A stretch of 64,000 nt of DNA from Rhodocollybia butyracea. Taxonomy: Eukaryota > Basidiomycota > Agaricomycetes > Agaricales > Omphalotaceae. The stretch lies in contig JADNRY010000073.1 in the NCBI GenBank assembly GCA_015501585.1, positions 124,001-188,000 on the forward strand, written 5' to 3'. Shown here in pieces: positions 43,307 to 56,121 of the stretch; position 1 is the first letter of the stretch; each line of letters begins with the position of its first letter. The notes beneath the pieces were generated by a model, which worked only from the letters and a program-made list of their open reading frames with translations, ran no database searches and had not been told where the DNA came from. Made by a program: the position numbers and the translations under genes.

Positions 43307-46231
43307 ATGTCTCTCCACGAAACGTATGATGTTATATTTGCTGGAGGTGCATAACTTTCCTTTGTATTTCGAGTTGGTTTCTAACGTAGTATACTTCTTA
43401 GGAGGTACAGTAGCATGTATCGTCGCCGGCCGTCTGGCTCAAGCTGATCCAAAGTTGAAGATATTGGTATGCAGTTTCACTACACCGCTCACTCAAACTC
43501 ATCGTTCTACTAGATCATTGAAGCTGGTCCACACAGTCGCGACTTGCACCAACACGTTCAACCTGCCCGATATCTGCATAGTCTAGGCCAAGGACATACC
43601 TTTTCACATCACGTCGGTGTACCGAGCCAAGCGCTGGGTGGGAGATCTGCCATCATTCCTTCAGGACGCTGCTTAGGCGGAGGGTCTAGCGTTAACTGCA
43701 AGCAGCACTTCTTCTTGATGACTCGGGGGCGCAGTCTTGACTGTTTCGTTCACAGTTATGATGTACACGCGTTGCCCTGCCTCTGATTATGACGACTTTG
43801 AAAAGCTCGGAAACCCTGGTTGGGGTTCGAAGGATCTCATTCCGTTGTCGAGGAAGGTGCGTGTTTACGAAACCCTGCCTTGTCTTCTTTACATTGTCAA
43901 AACAGGTTGAAACCTATCAAATTCCCTCTGGCGACCCTTCTGTCCATGGATTCACCGGCCCCATCAAGGTATCTCATGGTGGACATGATTCAAACATTGG
44001 AAAGGACTTTTTAGATGCGGCAGCGCGATACGATAAAGACAGGGGTTCCAGTGCGGATATAAACGATTTTACAACGACTAATGTTTATGGAGTGAGTTTG
44101 TGTCTTTCTGCAGATTCATATACGTTTCCTGATAAAGTCCAACCCTAGCCTTGGCACAAGTGAATCGTCCCTCCTTGACTTCTTGATGCACCCTCATCTC
44201 GTCGTCGTTGTAGATACATTGATGCCCATACTGGAAAACGCTCCGACACTGCGCATCACTTTATCTACAGTTTGGACGAAGAATCCAAACGTAACCTCCA
44301 CATTTTGACCGACCAACGGGTTGTCAAGGTCATCTTCGAGTGCGTCTTTTCCTCGATAGTCATCACTCTAACATGTTTTCACCTCGGATTGCAGAAACAC
44401 CCGCGCGGTCGGTGTCGAATACGCTCTAGATAAGTTCCATACCGGAGCAGAGGCCACTCAAAGAGTATTCGCTTCGCGTTTGATCGTACTTTCCAGCGGA
44501 GCCTTTGGATCGCCTGCAATTTTGGAGCGGTAAGCATTATTGGCTCGTTGTCAGTGAAAACTTCAGGAATTAACTTTGTACCTCATGTAGCTCAGGAATC
44601 GGGTCCGCAACCCATCTCGCACAAGCCAACGTTCGCCAAATCGTTGATCTTCCTGGTGTTGGAGAAAATTACAACGGTTTGTGTCCAATCCTTTTTTCTC
44701 CTGCACCCGTCATGCACGTTGTCCTTACTGGCATTTAGACCACAACCTCTACATAACTACGTACCTCGCTTCCGAGGACTCGGACTGTATGGATGGGATA
44801 TTTGCTGGGGATGAGGAAGCTATCAAACGTACGTGTAGTTATCGACATTGCACCTTTCCCAAGCGCTAGCCTGCTAAACCATATTGTTAGCACATCTCAC
44901 GGAATGGACCAAGAAAGGGACAGGCTTCCTCGCGTCCAAGTATGTGAACTCATCATATGCATTTGTACTTGGCCTTTGTGTTTATCTTTGTGAAAGTTCC
45001 ATAGACTCCGGAATCAAACTCCACCCTACCCCTAAAGACCTTGAAGAGCTCGGACCTTCCTTCCGCAAGCAGTGGGAAGAATTTTTCGTAGGTGCACCGG
45101 ATAAGGCAGTGGCGATAATGGTTTCTTCTTCTGGGTATGTGTGGAATTTTAAACCCTATATGCCCAACTAATCGCTGTGCACCAGGAACTTGGCAGCGGT
45201 AGAACCCGTGCCAAAGGGATGGAAAACGTTTTCAATGGTGTATTACACGGTATGTATGCTTAATGGTATTTTTTTTCGACTTGTTGTGCTTATTAGCGAT
45301 AGCTGTACCCACGCGCTATAGGATACACGCACATTTCTTCTGGCACAAATCCTTGGGCGCCACTGAAGTTCGATCCGGGATATTTGGAAGAGTACGTTCC
45401 GCTGACTTGTCCATTGCTCTTACACCCTTCTCCGCCTCCTCCTCTATCCCCTTCCTCCGCCTGTCCATTTTTCTCTCAAACACTGACATCGCCTCCCCAG
45501 CCCTGGAGACGTAGCTGTGCTCCGCTGGTGCTACAAACGCGGACGCGAGTTGGCCCGTCGGATGAAATCGTTCAGAGGGGAAATACCCGGTTCCAATCCG
45601 GCATTCCAGAGTCCATCTAACGCTTCGAGTGTCCCGCATGAAACTAGTACCGCTGCCGATTTCCTCACTGCCCCCGGACCTATCGATGTTGATGCTCGGG
45701 AGGTGATTTACTCAGCAGAAGACGATAAAGCAATCGATGATCATATTAGAGCTAATGGTAAGCATCTGTCTGCTTTTGCTTTTGTGTCTGCTGAGATCCT
45801 TCGTGTTCCCGTGTCTAGTATCGACGACTTGGCATTCGGTGAGTAAATTTCCAACGCTCTGTGCTGTTTTGACCCAATGTAACACTTATCCGATGTAGCT
45901 TGGAACATGCGCGATGAAAGCCCGGAAGGATGGCGGTGTTGTTGACCCTCGATTAAACGTTTACGGTGTAGAGAATTTGAAAGTAGCTGGTATGTTGCGA
46001 TTCAACTTACACCCCCCTCACCTCTCTCAACTTTACTCGCTACTCACCTATTTATCTATCTGTAGATTTGAGCATCGTACCACTCAATGTAGGCTCTAAC
46101 ACCTACAATACCGCGCTCGTCGTCGGGTATGTCCCTCATGCGTTACCGTCAGCTTTCAAAGATCTGACCGTTGACTTCTTAGGGAGAAAGCGTTTTTGAT
46201 CATCGCGGAAGATTTAGGCGTAGCCGCTTGA
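43307..46231 (+). CDS. GMC oxidoreductase, alcohol-oxidase-like
   Basis: This is a flavoprotein of the glucose-methanol-choline family in about a dozen exons. ATG 43307 (MSLHETYDVIFAG) splices to GGTVACIVAGRLAQ, the FAD-binding GxGxxG region; then IIEAGPHSRD, LGGGSSVN and FMMYTR. The substrate part includes DFTTTNVYG, HTGKRSDTAHHFIYSL, LIVLSSGAFGSPAILERSG and NYNDHNLYITTYLASED. The C-terminal active site is SWHSLGTCAM (catalytic His) and LNVGSNTYNTALVVGEKA (second catalytic residue Asn), ending EDLGVAA with stop 46229-46231. The sequence style is that of basidiomycete methanol/alcohol oxidases, which oxidise short alcohols and release H2O2. One intron (43698-43755) has a GC donor. All recognisable motifs are intact. 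A role in terpene tailoring is possible but unproven. Confidence 0.85.
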
Positions 46232-49200
46232 AGAAAAATTCCGGAAAACTTCCTTTCGGTGCGGACATGCTAATATACCTATTACCAAGAAATCCTACAT
46301 TTTCAAAATTGCACTGGGAGTTGAGTTCATAGACCTTCGGCCAAAATATACTTACGGTTCCGAGATGGAAGCAATTAGCCGGAAGCTTGTAAGTAGTTGG
46401 CCCCGGCGATCGATATGTGCTCGTGATCCTCGTAATTCCCGGGTGTCGGCGAGCTATGTGCATATCGAGCAAAACCTGCTAAAAATCGCTTTGACTATCC
46501 ATATCCAGTTTACATCGGCGCTAAAGTTAGGATCCACTTTAAAACTTAGACTGGAGATGGGATGATAAGAGATATCATCCGGCATCGCCCAAATGACGCC
46601 TTAGAATCTGTCATGATAGGACGCTAATCAATCCCATCCACAACTATTCAAAGACGAGATGGCCTGGAATAGTTTATGTCTTATCAAAACAGAAAAAATT
46701 GTCATAAAACGTATTTCCGCGGATTAAGATATGTAGTTTCAAAGTGGTGATCCAACCAAGATACATCTCGACAATAGCGTGATCGGCTGTGAGCAGTAAC
46801 CACTGTTAGTAGGTACCTCGCAGGGTCAGTCAACATCATGAGGCAGCAAGAGGCAACGGGTACGGGGAAAAGTCAAGTTGGCTCATTCACACCAAGTTAC
46901 CCATGTTTTGAGCACTTGAAAGAACAGCTATCTAGAATTTATACGACCTATTGGGACGCGTTTCAAAGTTAGCATTTGCGGATGTGTTTAAGGGGAATAC
47001 AACATGCGGGGATGTGAGTGCCATCTAGGCGATGCAGAAACGTGCAGGGGAAAGTGTAATGATGCACCAGACACGAGGAGATCGAAAAAACACTGACGTC
47101 AGTGTGAATTGAGGATCTTCAAGGTCAAATCCAGAGCCTTTGCCTGGCCTTCGCTCCAAGCGACGGCTCAAAGCTGAACAGATCCACGAGTTGTGAATAC
47201 AAGGGCGAGAAGCACTGGTGTAATAAATGCTTTCGAGTCAAGAGGTCAAGAGTTTGGTCCAGTGGCAGGGTAAGTCTTTTCCATCGATGTAGTTGCTACG
47301 GTCCTATATGGACTAGATGGACCACACTAAGGGCGATTTGTTAAATCATGAGATGCATCAGCTGCCCAGCCTCCTAAGTTGTAGCCTCGGAAGTCTGAGG
47401 CCTGAGGTCCCGTAACCTTCTCAGCAAAGTTGACTTCCCTTTCTGTCCTCGTGTACTTGCCCCACAGGTTATGCAAGTCGCGTTGTTTTAAACTTTGGAA
47501 ATGAACGGGGACTATTATACCGCGTTGGATATGTAGCGCGTGCAGCGAGGGAGACAGGTCGTCAATGCCCAAACCTTTCGTGAGTACAATCAAAGATGGA
47601 CGCCCTGAATGCTGCACACAAAATCTTGGCATAACTCTACATACTGTAAATCTGAAATTTGAATCTTTGAAGCCTCTCAGATAAGCACCAGTAATTCGGA
47701 CGCAAGCAGTACGTGTCAGTTTCAACATCTGTCTTCAAACCTTCTTTTTGTATTGATTTGAGAGAAACGCTTTCTGGTACAGTATAGAAGACAAAGACAC
47801 GATGTATGCACTTGTTCGCATCGATATGACGTCGATGAGCTAAAAGTATACAGAACTAAATCACGATCATGATCAACTTGAATGGTCTTTGGAAGTTAAC
47901 AGTCGTGTTATCCGTATTATTAGCGTTGAATGGAATGCTTGTCATTAAGCCTTTTTACACTTTAGTTTAACTGTAGCTCATAGTTCTATGGGCAGGCCCA
48001 CTCGCACTCTGGCAGGCTTTGTTACCTACTATCTTTTCGAAGAGATATTCACTCAGAGGCGCGGTGAGTGAAAGATAGAACAAACGACCGTTCAGAATGC
48101 ATTTTCAAGAAGGAGGGGATCTGATCTCGATCCTATTCAGAGGCGGTGCGGCTTGCATTCACTAGTATATAAATGCCTCGTTATGCATCCATTGACATTC
48201 CTCTTTCGCGAATTACCTGTAGACAAAAACTAGGCGCTCTGCCTTCGACTCTGCCTTATTTTTCTTTCTCATGGCTGGCGTTGGCGCTGCTACCAGAATC
48301 TGGGAAATCAATATTCACTGGACTCTATACAGTCAGTGTAGCGTCTGGGATGGACGAGGCGTAGATATATGGGAGTGCATAGCAGAACGTAAGTAAAGTT
48401 ATTCACCTCTCATGTTCAACCACAGTAATCTCTATTTTTTCAACAGATTACTCAAAACCGCACACAGCTCCTCCAAATTCCAGGTACTGGAGGTACCTCG
48501 CGCGCAGATAAACTTGAAACCATGAACGCGAAACTCATCTCCTCCTGTGGAACACATTTGCTTAGAGGCTGTGGCTTCGGTCGGCTCTCCATGCGAGCCA
48601 CATCCCTTCTTCCCTCCGACGCCTTCTTGGTAGTATAGCTTTCCAGAGCGTTGATGCATTGGCATTAGGCCTGGGTCTGCCTCGGACCTCTTTCTCGGAC
48701 CTCTGCCTCTGCCTCGGACTCTTGACTCGGGACTATTTCTCTCATGCTACGGTACTTTTTTGTACCTAAATTATTCCTTTGTTTTCTAGTCCGCGTAAGG
48801 TACTAAACACGATGTATATTAGAATATCTTTGTTGAACTGCAAGCTATTTGGGCAACTAGACTAAGATAGACACGTCTGACTGGGCAATGATAACTGTAA
48901 TTTAATCGCGTACCTTCACAGTATCTATATGAGCTCCCGCGACGTGCAACTGATGATTCTTGGTCGCTAATTAAAGTTGAAATACAATTATAACGGGATT
49001 ACCTTTCGTGCTATCGTTGTCACCGGGGCACGTGGAAAAGCAGCTCCCTCTAACGCTTTTCCTACTGGTCCACCCACCTTGCTTCCGAAATAATCGGACA
49101 TGCATACATAGTACATAATTCTCGATACAGGATTTTGAACAGTCATGGGGAGGTTTTTTAATACAGTCAGTTTATTAATAAAAAGGATTCCCCAAGAATG

Positions 49201-51000
49201 TAGGCTTCAACTCAATCTTTTAATTCCTCATGATATATATTACATCTGCAGATTCTGCAGTACCCAGCAATAGCTCTCGGACCATGCCGTATGATAAATC
49301 TTTCCTTCAAGCTTCACGGACTCAGCAAAATCCAGAGGAGTATCAGGTTTTGTTTGTTGATAAGCATGGGCACTGGGAATACTAGGCAGTGACTGGCTGG
49401 CACTGAATGTTGGTACACTCAATTGATTACTTTTTCCCCCCGAGGTATGCCAGTGTTTCCAGGGGAATCATCAGTACAGGTACTGCAGGGCACATCCTCT
49501 ACGCGGGCAGGGGCACCTGTGTCATGGTGCTCAAAACAACAGGCAACGTTAGCACTCCACCACTGTGTTCAAGTTCCAGACAACTCCGCAGGCTGTATGA
49601 CACGCATCCTTCTTATTGGATGTGGACCCAACACAGGAAGGCGCTATTCACTTACGAGGGGATAGCTTCAGTAACGGCACGCCCTGGTACAGCATATAAG
49701 TAGATCCATGCCAGGGAGAAGGGGGAAGTAGGGAAGTGAAGGTCTAGAGGATATGGTTTCGGGCAAGGTTGCAGTGGGAGAACATCGCGGACTTGTTTTT
49801 TTTTTACAAAAACATTGGAGGGTACGCGGACTGCCGACTGGTTTTTTTACTCGGAATGGATTGTACAGGGAGGGAGGGGGGGGGGGGGGTTGGAGTATCA
49901 TTCCGTTAGTACGTATACGGGCTGATATATAGTACTGCTTGGACAACCCCGCTTATCCATAAGCTCCTGCTTGATCATGTCATGTTATACGGCGCCTTCG
50001 AGCTCCTCATTTTTTTTCACGGAGGTGAGACGAGCCCACTGTCGCGCTACACACGGTTGTGCGCGTATCACGACGCGTACTTGGACTTGTATAGTACTTA
50101 CGGACTTACTTAATAAAGTGTTAGTTACTTATATGGACATATCATTCTTATTTTGAAATACCCACTGGTATTTAAAGGACAGTTTCATTAAAGATTAACG
50201 AGACGAACTCTTGTTCTTTCACTCTCACTCTTTCTCTCTCCCAATAGATCTTAATCTCTCCTCTCGTTGAAACCATCGTCGACTCACTTGAAGATATCGG
50301 AAGATTCCCTCCATGAACTCGAGACTTGGTTCTCGTACAGAATAGAGCTATGTTCCACTGCACCCACTCTTACATATTGACTCCATCCAGTTACTTACTG
50401 ATACGTTGCAGTTCATTCGATTTCAGGTAGCTGTGCCCGTGTGCTCCTACTTTCCTGCCCGACTTCTCCGAGAGCAGCGACGAAAGCGGCACCTTGCTTG
50501 ATAATTACTTGATTAGAATCCTAGGAATATAGGATGCTAGTTACTCTTCTCGGGAGGCCCGGCGAGTCTCCAACACGGTTACTAGCCCATCACTAATTAG
50601 CAACATCATTCAGCACTAGGTGTGGGAACAAAGAGATTGGTGTTCAGTTCGCGCTGCTTTGGTGTTAGCCAAGATTTTGGCAGTGTCGTAAAACAGCTTG
50701 GGCCGCATTGCTGACAGGTGTGTTTCCGGAATGAAACGTAGATAGCAATCAAGGTCATTGCTGACAACTGGATGCCGTTCAGACGAAAGAGGCCCCCAAA
50801 TTGTATGTGGCTGCTCGTTCATACAAGAGAATGCAATTTGAGGGAAATTGGTCAACTTGTCGAAGGTGGAGGGCCCTCATTGTAGGTGGGAATACCCCGA
50901 GTGACGGTCAAAACGAGAGTTTTTATTGCACGGAGCAGTTTCACCGGTTCTTCATAACGACTAACTAGTGTCAAACCAGTGTTACCGCAAGGGGAGTGGA
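46232..51000. other. Long stretch without a supported gene
   Basis: Only small or unrecognised frames are present. A minus-strand ORF at 47327-47728 (133 residues) has no known motif. A TATA-like tatataaatg at about 48168 precedes a possible two-exon peptide starting MAGVGAATRIWEINIHW (about 48276-48508). A G run lies at about 49875-49889 and T runs at about 49797. From about 50590 the sequence resembles intergenic parts at 52500-52750 and 55560-55800, so it is the edge of the tandem array that follows. Confidence 0.45.
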
Positions 51001-51008
51001 TAACTATG

Positions 51009-51016
51009 TATAAAAG
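51009..51016 (+). promoter_or_regulatory. TATA box shared by the tandem secreted-protein genes
   Basis: TATAAAAG lies about 130 bp before ATG 51142. The equivalent boxes are at 52894 and 55986. All three are followed by a conserved leader with cccaacttgc, ctagttctcccctttctttg and ctggtc, so the promoter belongs to the duplicated unit. Confidence 0.5.
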
Positions 51017-51141
51017 AACACCTCACGCTCTTTTTTCCCAACTTGCAGGTCTAGTTCTCCCCTTTCTTTGCTGGCCAAAGGAAGCCCCTCAATCTCCTAC
51101 GTATATCAACGGAATATTCAGCGCAGTTCTTTGCTCCAAAA

Positions 51142-52136
51142 ATGCGTCGCAGATCTTGCCTCTACCTCCTTGTACTTGGCCTAATCTCCACCGTCTACGC
51201 AATCCCCCACCCAGTAAGTGGTAAATGGGGGCAGAAGCGTGATGCAAGACTGACCTGAGGTCTGTAGAATGCTCCAGGCTCAATCGATGCTCGAGGACCC
51301 AAGAGCGGCGCCAAGGCCCGCTACACAGTCACTTATTCTCCAGCCGGTCACACCAAATCTGAAAAAGAGTATGCAAAGATCGATGATGGTATCATCGGGC
51401 TGTTGAACGAAGCTCGGAAAGCAATGAGAATCAACGGCGAACTTAAGAAAAGCCAGGTTAAATTCGCAAAACTATCCAGTCACTGCAGATGCCAAGTTCT
51501 ACTTCACTTTCACGGGACCCATGTGCGGAGGCGAAACTGGTAAATGTGTAGCGAGGGGAATGGACTTTGAAAAGCCTACGGAGAATGCGATTGTAGTGGG
51601 TTCGACAGGCATGACACTCTATAAGCAGGGGACCCGTGAGTCGATAAACTCTTTGCACTTTTGAAAACTCACAGTTCTCTTTCCGTTATAGCCCCGGGCG
51701 AGTTCAAACCGGTTTACAAAGTCACATACAGTCCAGGAGGATCGACAAAATTCCGATCTGGACAACTTAAAACCGGTTGATAAAAATGTTTTGGCCTTGA
51801 TCCAAAAGGCCCGAGACAAACTCAATATCAAGGCAGAGGTCAAGTTTGAGGAGGTCCAGTTTACGAACTATCCTCCGTCAGTCACGGAAGGAGAACTCTC
51901 TTTCACGTTTACGGGACCCATGTGCGGGAAGCAAGGCGGGGTATGCAAAGCTAGGGCAAAGGACCTGAAAGCCGCTACGGAAGATGCGATCATAGAGGGT
52001 GCAAAGGGGGATGTATTGTTTAAGTCGGGGACGCGTGAGTGGTTTCCATACTCCGAGGACAAGTTGAGACTCAGTTCTTTCGCTATCAACAGCACCAGAA
52101 GCAAAGTCGGCTGCGATGGTTAAGCAAGTTGATTGA
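51142..52136 (+). pseudogene. Two-domain secreted protein, copy A (frameshifted)
   Basis: Signal peptide MRRRSCLYLLVLGLISTVYA is followed by IPHP and an intron, then domain 1 (TVTYSPAGHTKSEKEYAKID..., CX~9C region) and domain 2 (YKVTYSPGGSTKF..., FTFTGPMCGKQGGVCKA). Compared with copy B there is a single-base insertion near 51463-51470 (KFAKLSSHC instead of KFTNYPVTAD) and another near 51768-51775 (cttaaaacc instead of cttcagcc). Both destroy the frame. The tail exon after the last intron (EAKSAAMVKQVD, stop 52134-52136) is intact. It is a dead copy; its function when intact is unknown. Confidence 0.75.
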
Positions 52137-53028
52137 AATGTAGACCGATTTGTAAAGAGTCTGACGAACAAGATGCAACCTGCGTATTTGACAGACCATG
52201 CGCATAACGAGGTACTGTAATGGTGAGCATTATTGAGTAATGAGACAAACAACTTCGGGGACAAGACGAAGAATACAAGGAGCCTCTGCTTTATGGCACC
52301 TTCGAGGATCGTCCAAGGCGAATGAGTACATGGAAAGACTAGTGACTTCAACTCTACCAGTGCGTTTAACCCAAGATGGATATCCGAATGCGAATGCGAT
52401 TCTGAGGATGGTAAGTTGACTGCCCTCTTTTGGTCCAGGTGGTATGTAACCAGTCTGTAAGTTTAAACGTTTACCTCTTGGCCCATCCAATATGCAGGAG
52501 CGAAGTTGTTACAGCTCAGAAAAGCACGGTACTACCTGCAACTGGCGGTGCGGTGGCTTCGGGGAGGTTGGTCTTGAGCTGGCAGTGGTTTGACCAAGGC
52601 TTTATGGCGGTATTGTAGAACAGCCTAGGCCGAGATTGCGTGCTCCTGAAATGACACGATAGACGATAATGATAAAGGTCATTGCTTACAATGGGATGCT
52701 GTTCCGGGGTATGACAAGAGAATGTAATCTTGAAAATTGTGGCCGAATAGACCGAGTGACCGTTGCAACAAATGGGGATGGATTATTGAGTGCAAGTTCT
52801 GTCACTAGATTTCTATCGCATGGAGGGTTTCACCGGCCTTACCTTTAGAAGATAGTAAAATCCTATCGCAGGACTAAAATGAATCTAATCATGTATAAAA
52901 AGACCATATAATTATCCTTTTTTTCCCCAACTTGCGGGTCTAGTTCTCCCCTTTCTTTGCTGGTCAAAGGAAGCCTCAACCTCCTACAAATATCAACGAA
53001 CCGTTCACGACCGTTCTTCACGTCAAAC

Positions 53029-54007
53029 ATGCATCCTACCTCTTGCCTTTGCCTTATACTTGGCCTAATCTCCACCGTTGTCTACGCAATCCCCTACCCA
53101 GTAAGTTGTAAATGGGGCAGAAACGTGATTTAGGACTGACAGGTTCGTAGAACGCCCCAGGCTCAATCGATGCTCGAGCTCCCAAGAGTAGCGCCAGGGG
53201 CTACATAGTCACCTATTCTCCAGACGGTCACGCCAAATCTGAAGAAGAGTATGCAAAAATTGATGATGGTATTGTCGGACTAATCAACGAAGCTCGGAAA
53301 CGAATGAAAATTAACGGCGAGATTACGAAAAGTCAGGTTAAGTTCACAAATTATCCGGTCACTGCAGACGCAAAGTTCTACTTCACTTTTACGGGACCTA
53401 TGTGTGGAAAGGGTAGATGTGTAGCGAGGGGAATGGATTTTGAAAAGCCTACGGAAAATGCGGTGGTATTGGGTTCGACGGGCCAAACACTCTATAAGCA
53501 GGGAACCCGTGAGCCGATAAATTCTTTGACATTTGACAAACTCACAGTTCTCTTTCCGTTATAGCCCCGGGCGAGTTCAAACCGGTTTACAAAGTCACAT
53601 ACAGCCCAGGAGGGTCGACCAAATTCCTACCTGAACAACTTCAGCCGGTTGATAAAGATGTTTTGGCCTTGATCCAAAAGGCCAGAGACAAACTCAATAT
53701 CAAGGCAGAAGTCAAGTTTGAGGAGGTTCAGTTTACGAACTATCCTCCGTCAGTCACGGAAGGAGAACTCTCTTTCACGTTTACGGGACCCATGTGCGGG
53801 AAGCAAGGCGGGGTATGCAAAGCTAGGGCAAAGGACCTGAAAGCCGGTACGGAAGATGCGATCATAGAGGGTGCAAAAGGGAATGTATTGTTCAAGTCGG
53901 GGACACGTGAGTGCAGGTTTTCTTGCTCCGAGGACAAGTTGAGACTCAGTTCTTTCTTATCAACAGCACCAGAAGCAAAATCGGGTGCGATGGTTAAGCA
54001 AATTTAA
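53029..54007 (+). CDS. Two-domain secreted protein, copy B (intact)
   Basis: There are four exons. ATG 53029 encodes the signal peptide MHPTSCLCLILGLISTVVYA and IPYP. Domain 1 begins NAPGSIDARAPKSS and contains VTYSPDGHAKSEEEYAKID, KSQVKFTNYPVTADAKFYF, TFTGPMCGKGRCVARGMDF and LYKQGT. A phase-1 intron leads to domain 2: PGEFKPVYKVTYSPGG, VLALIQKARDKLNIKAEVKF, FTFTGPMCGKQGGVCKARAK and VLFKSGT. Another phase-1 intron leads to EAKSGAMVKQI. The domains are homologous (YxVTYSPxG...TFTGPMCG...C...G.TLYKxGT), each with one cysteine pair. Equal intron phases suggest the second domain arose by exon duplication. I do not recognise the family. It is likely extracellular. Confidence 0.8.
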
Positions 54008-54427
54008 TCAAAATTTAATGAAATGTAGTAGACCGATTGTAAAGAGCCTGACAAAGAAGATAAGACCTGCGTATTTGACAGACCGTGCGCATAACGAAGT
54101 ACTGTAATGGTGAGTAATGAGACAAACAACGGGGACGAGAAGACGAAGCACGCCGCCATTACCTCCACTTCCATTGGACAGAAGCTCAGCGGCCAGTGGG
54201 AAGTTTGATACTCTCTGAAATGTTGAATTTTGGGTTGCCCCGGTTTCCCGAAACGGAGAAACTGAATTGGTTTTTCCATTTTGGAGTCACCGCATCTGAA
54301 ATGATATCCAAAGTCTATCCTTTCTCAGTAGGCTTCCCTCTGACGAATTGGAGGTAATGGCGGTGCGAAGGATACAATAAACCTCTGTTTTACTTGTCAG
54401 TGTGGACCATCGCGCCAAGTGCATGGC

Positions 54428-54722
54428 TGTAACGGAGTCGTGACTTGTTACTTTGGTCACTAACACTTTCCTTAATGATTGTTTTGTTTACTCATCGAAC
54501 TTTAGTAGATAATTCGCTCTTTACTTACTCGTTTCGTATTTATATAATATCTACTTATAGTAATAGGTCTCAAGAAAGGTATATAAGGTAGAGTACTTTG
54601 CTGTAGGTAGATAGGTCCTGGTGAATTGAAATCCCCCCGGTTTACAACGGTTCTCTCGAGACCACCTCTTCTCTCACACTTCCCGTGTTGCGCTACGGTG
54701 ACTCTGTCACTCTAGCGTTACA
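54428..54722. mobile_element. Solo LTR, 295 bp
   Basis: It starts TGTAACGGAG and ends TCTAGCGTTACA, so TGTAAC/GTTACA are inverted termini. Target duplication ATGGC is perfect (54423-54427 and 54723-54727). It is related to the LTR at 63347-63629 (shared tatccacttatagtaatag-like centre, gtatataag, acggttctctcg). It inserted between copies B and C of the tandem array. Confidence 0.88.
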
Positions 54723-54727
54723 ATGGC

Positions 54728-55540
54728 AGGTACCTGCGAGAGGCCAATTATGAAACTATTTTCAGTATACTTATAGCAGCAGAAGGCAACATATGTCAAA
54801 GCGTCCACAAAGCTACCCATAATAAGTGAGTATGGATGAACAGTGCAATGAAAATTGCAACTGCTCTTGTTAGTTGTTGAAAAGATATTAACGCGCCGGA
54901 ATATCAATGCTACCTCTACCGACATCTACACAAGATAGGCAAGGTTGACTCGCCAACTTGTCCATGCTGCAAAAGCTAGAACGGAACTGTTTCCAGCCCA
55001 CCGCAGAGCACGATCCATGCTGAGAGCATCGGTAGGGAGGAAGGGAATGACCATTCACCATTGACGCGGACGGTCTACTAAATGATCAAAAAGCCCTCGA
55101 GCCGCTATTTCAGTATATCAGTGACACGCACAGGTTCCAACACATCTTTAGGGTACTTCTCCCAATCGAGAAGGAAGAAGACGAAGTGAAGTGAAAGAGA
55201 GAGGGAGGAGCTAAAAGAAGTGGATGAAGAGGTCAGGAGAACGACCAAAGGGAGAGCTCGAAGACGGGCATGGACTGTATAAGTATACTAACCTATTTCC
55301 TTTTCTTTCTCTCTACACTACTCACCACTAATTCCCCTACATCTTCTGCACCACGGCGTTACAACCTGATTTCCGCGTCTACAACGCGTTGAGTCCCGCC
55401 CAGGTGGGCTCATGCCCATGCAAGGTCGCGCGTTTTAGACGAGATATATCTTCATTAGTGTGAAGAGTACATAAATACGTCGTAGAGTAGGGTCCACCAT
55501 ATCCTACATGACAGAGGGCAATAAACAAGGATCCAAAAAA
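54728..55540. other. Non-coding stretch within the array
   Basis: No gene is supported. Around 55250-55365 a pyrimidine-rich leader ending cggcgttaca followed by acctgatttccgcg resembles the end of another LTR with a primer-binding-site-like continuation, but its left end was not found. Confidence 0.4.
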
Positions 55541-55848
55541 ATAAAGATAAAAAGGAGCAAAGTTGTTACAGCCCGGAAAAGCACCCAGTACTACTAGCTG
55601 TAAATGAGGTTGACCTTGACTGCTGCGGTGTTTTGGACAGGGTTTTGGCAGTGTTGTAGAACAGTCTGGGCTATGTTACTGACAGGGGTGACACCATAGA
55701 TAATAATGATCATGGGATGCTGTTCAGAGAATGTAATTTTGAGGCAAATCAGTAGTCCATCTGTTAAAAGTGGCAGGGCCTCATTAAGAGGCAATGTAGA
55801 CCGAGTGACGGTTGGAACAAACGGGGATTATTGAGTGCTCCGTCGACT

Positions 55849-55895
55849 CCTAACCCCTAATCCCTACTAACCCTAACCCTTAACCTCAACCTTGC
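55849..55895. repeat. Degenerate telomere-like CCCTAA repeats
   Basis: The stretch reads ctcctaacccctaatccct, then actaaccctaacccttaac: about six imperfect units of CCCTAA, the complement of the TTAGGG telomere repeat found in most basidiomycetes. It lies between copies B and C of the tandem array. Confidence 0.55.
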
Positions 55896-56121
55896 TTGGT
55901 TTCACCAGCCTTTCCTTTATTACAGGACTAAAATGAATCTTCAGGCAATACAAATGTGAAACTAGCGAAGTCGGTGATAACTATGTATAAAAACACCCCG
56001 TATCTTTTTCCCCCCAACTTGCGGGTCTAGTCCTCCCCTTTCTTTGCTGGTCGAAGGAAGTTCTTCAATCTTCTACGAATATTAACCAACGAGCTATCCA
56101 CTGCCGTTCTTCACCCTAAAA

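Noticed and set aside
47327..47728. Minus-strand ORF of 133 codons
   Set aside because: No motif, no introns joining it to neighbours and no family similarity that I recognise; ORFs of this size occur by chance.
48276..48508. Possible two-exon small protein (MAGVGAATRIWEINIHW...) after a TATA-like box
   Set aside because: The splice sites are acceptable, but with no homology and a short length it cannot be supported beyond a remark.
49860..49900. Poly-G tract as a G-quadruplex or regulatory element
   Set aside because: A simple homopolymer with no gene beside it; more likely a low-complexity tract.
52230..52490. Minus-strand ORFs in flanks of the secreted genes (also 57184-57606)
   Set aside because: They overlap duplicated non-coding flanks and are not conserved between copies; likely chance frames.
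55250..55365. Another LTR ending in GTTACA
   Set aside because: The right end looks LTR-like but no left end or target duplication could be found, so it is only mentioned within the intergenic entry.
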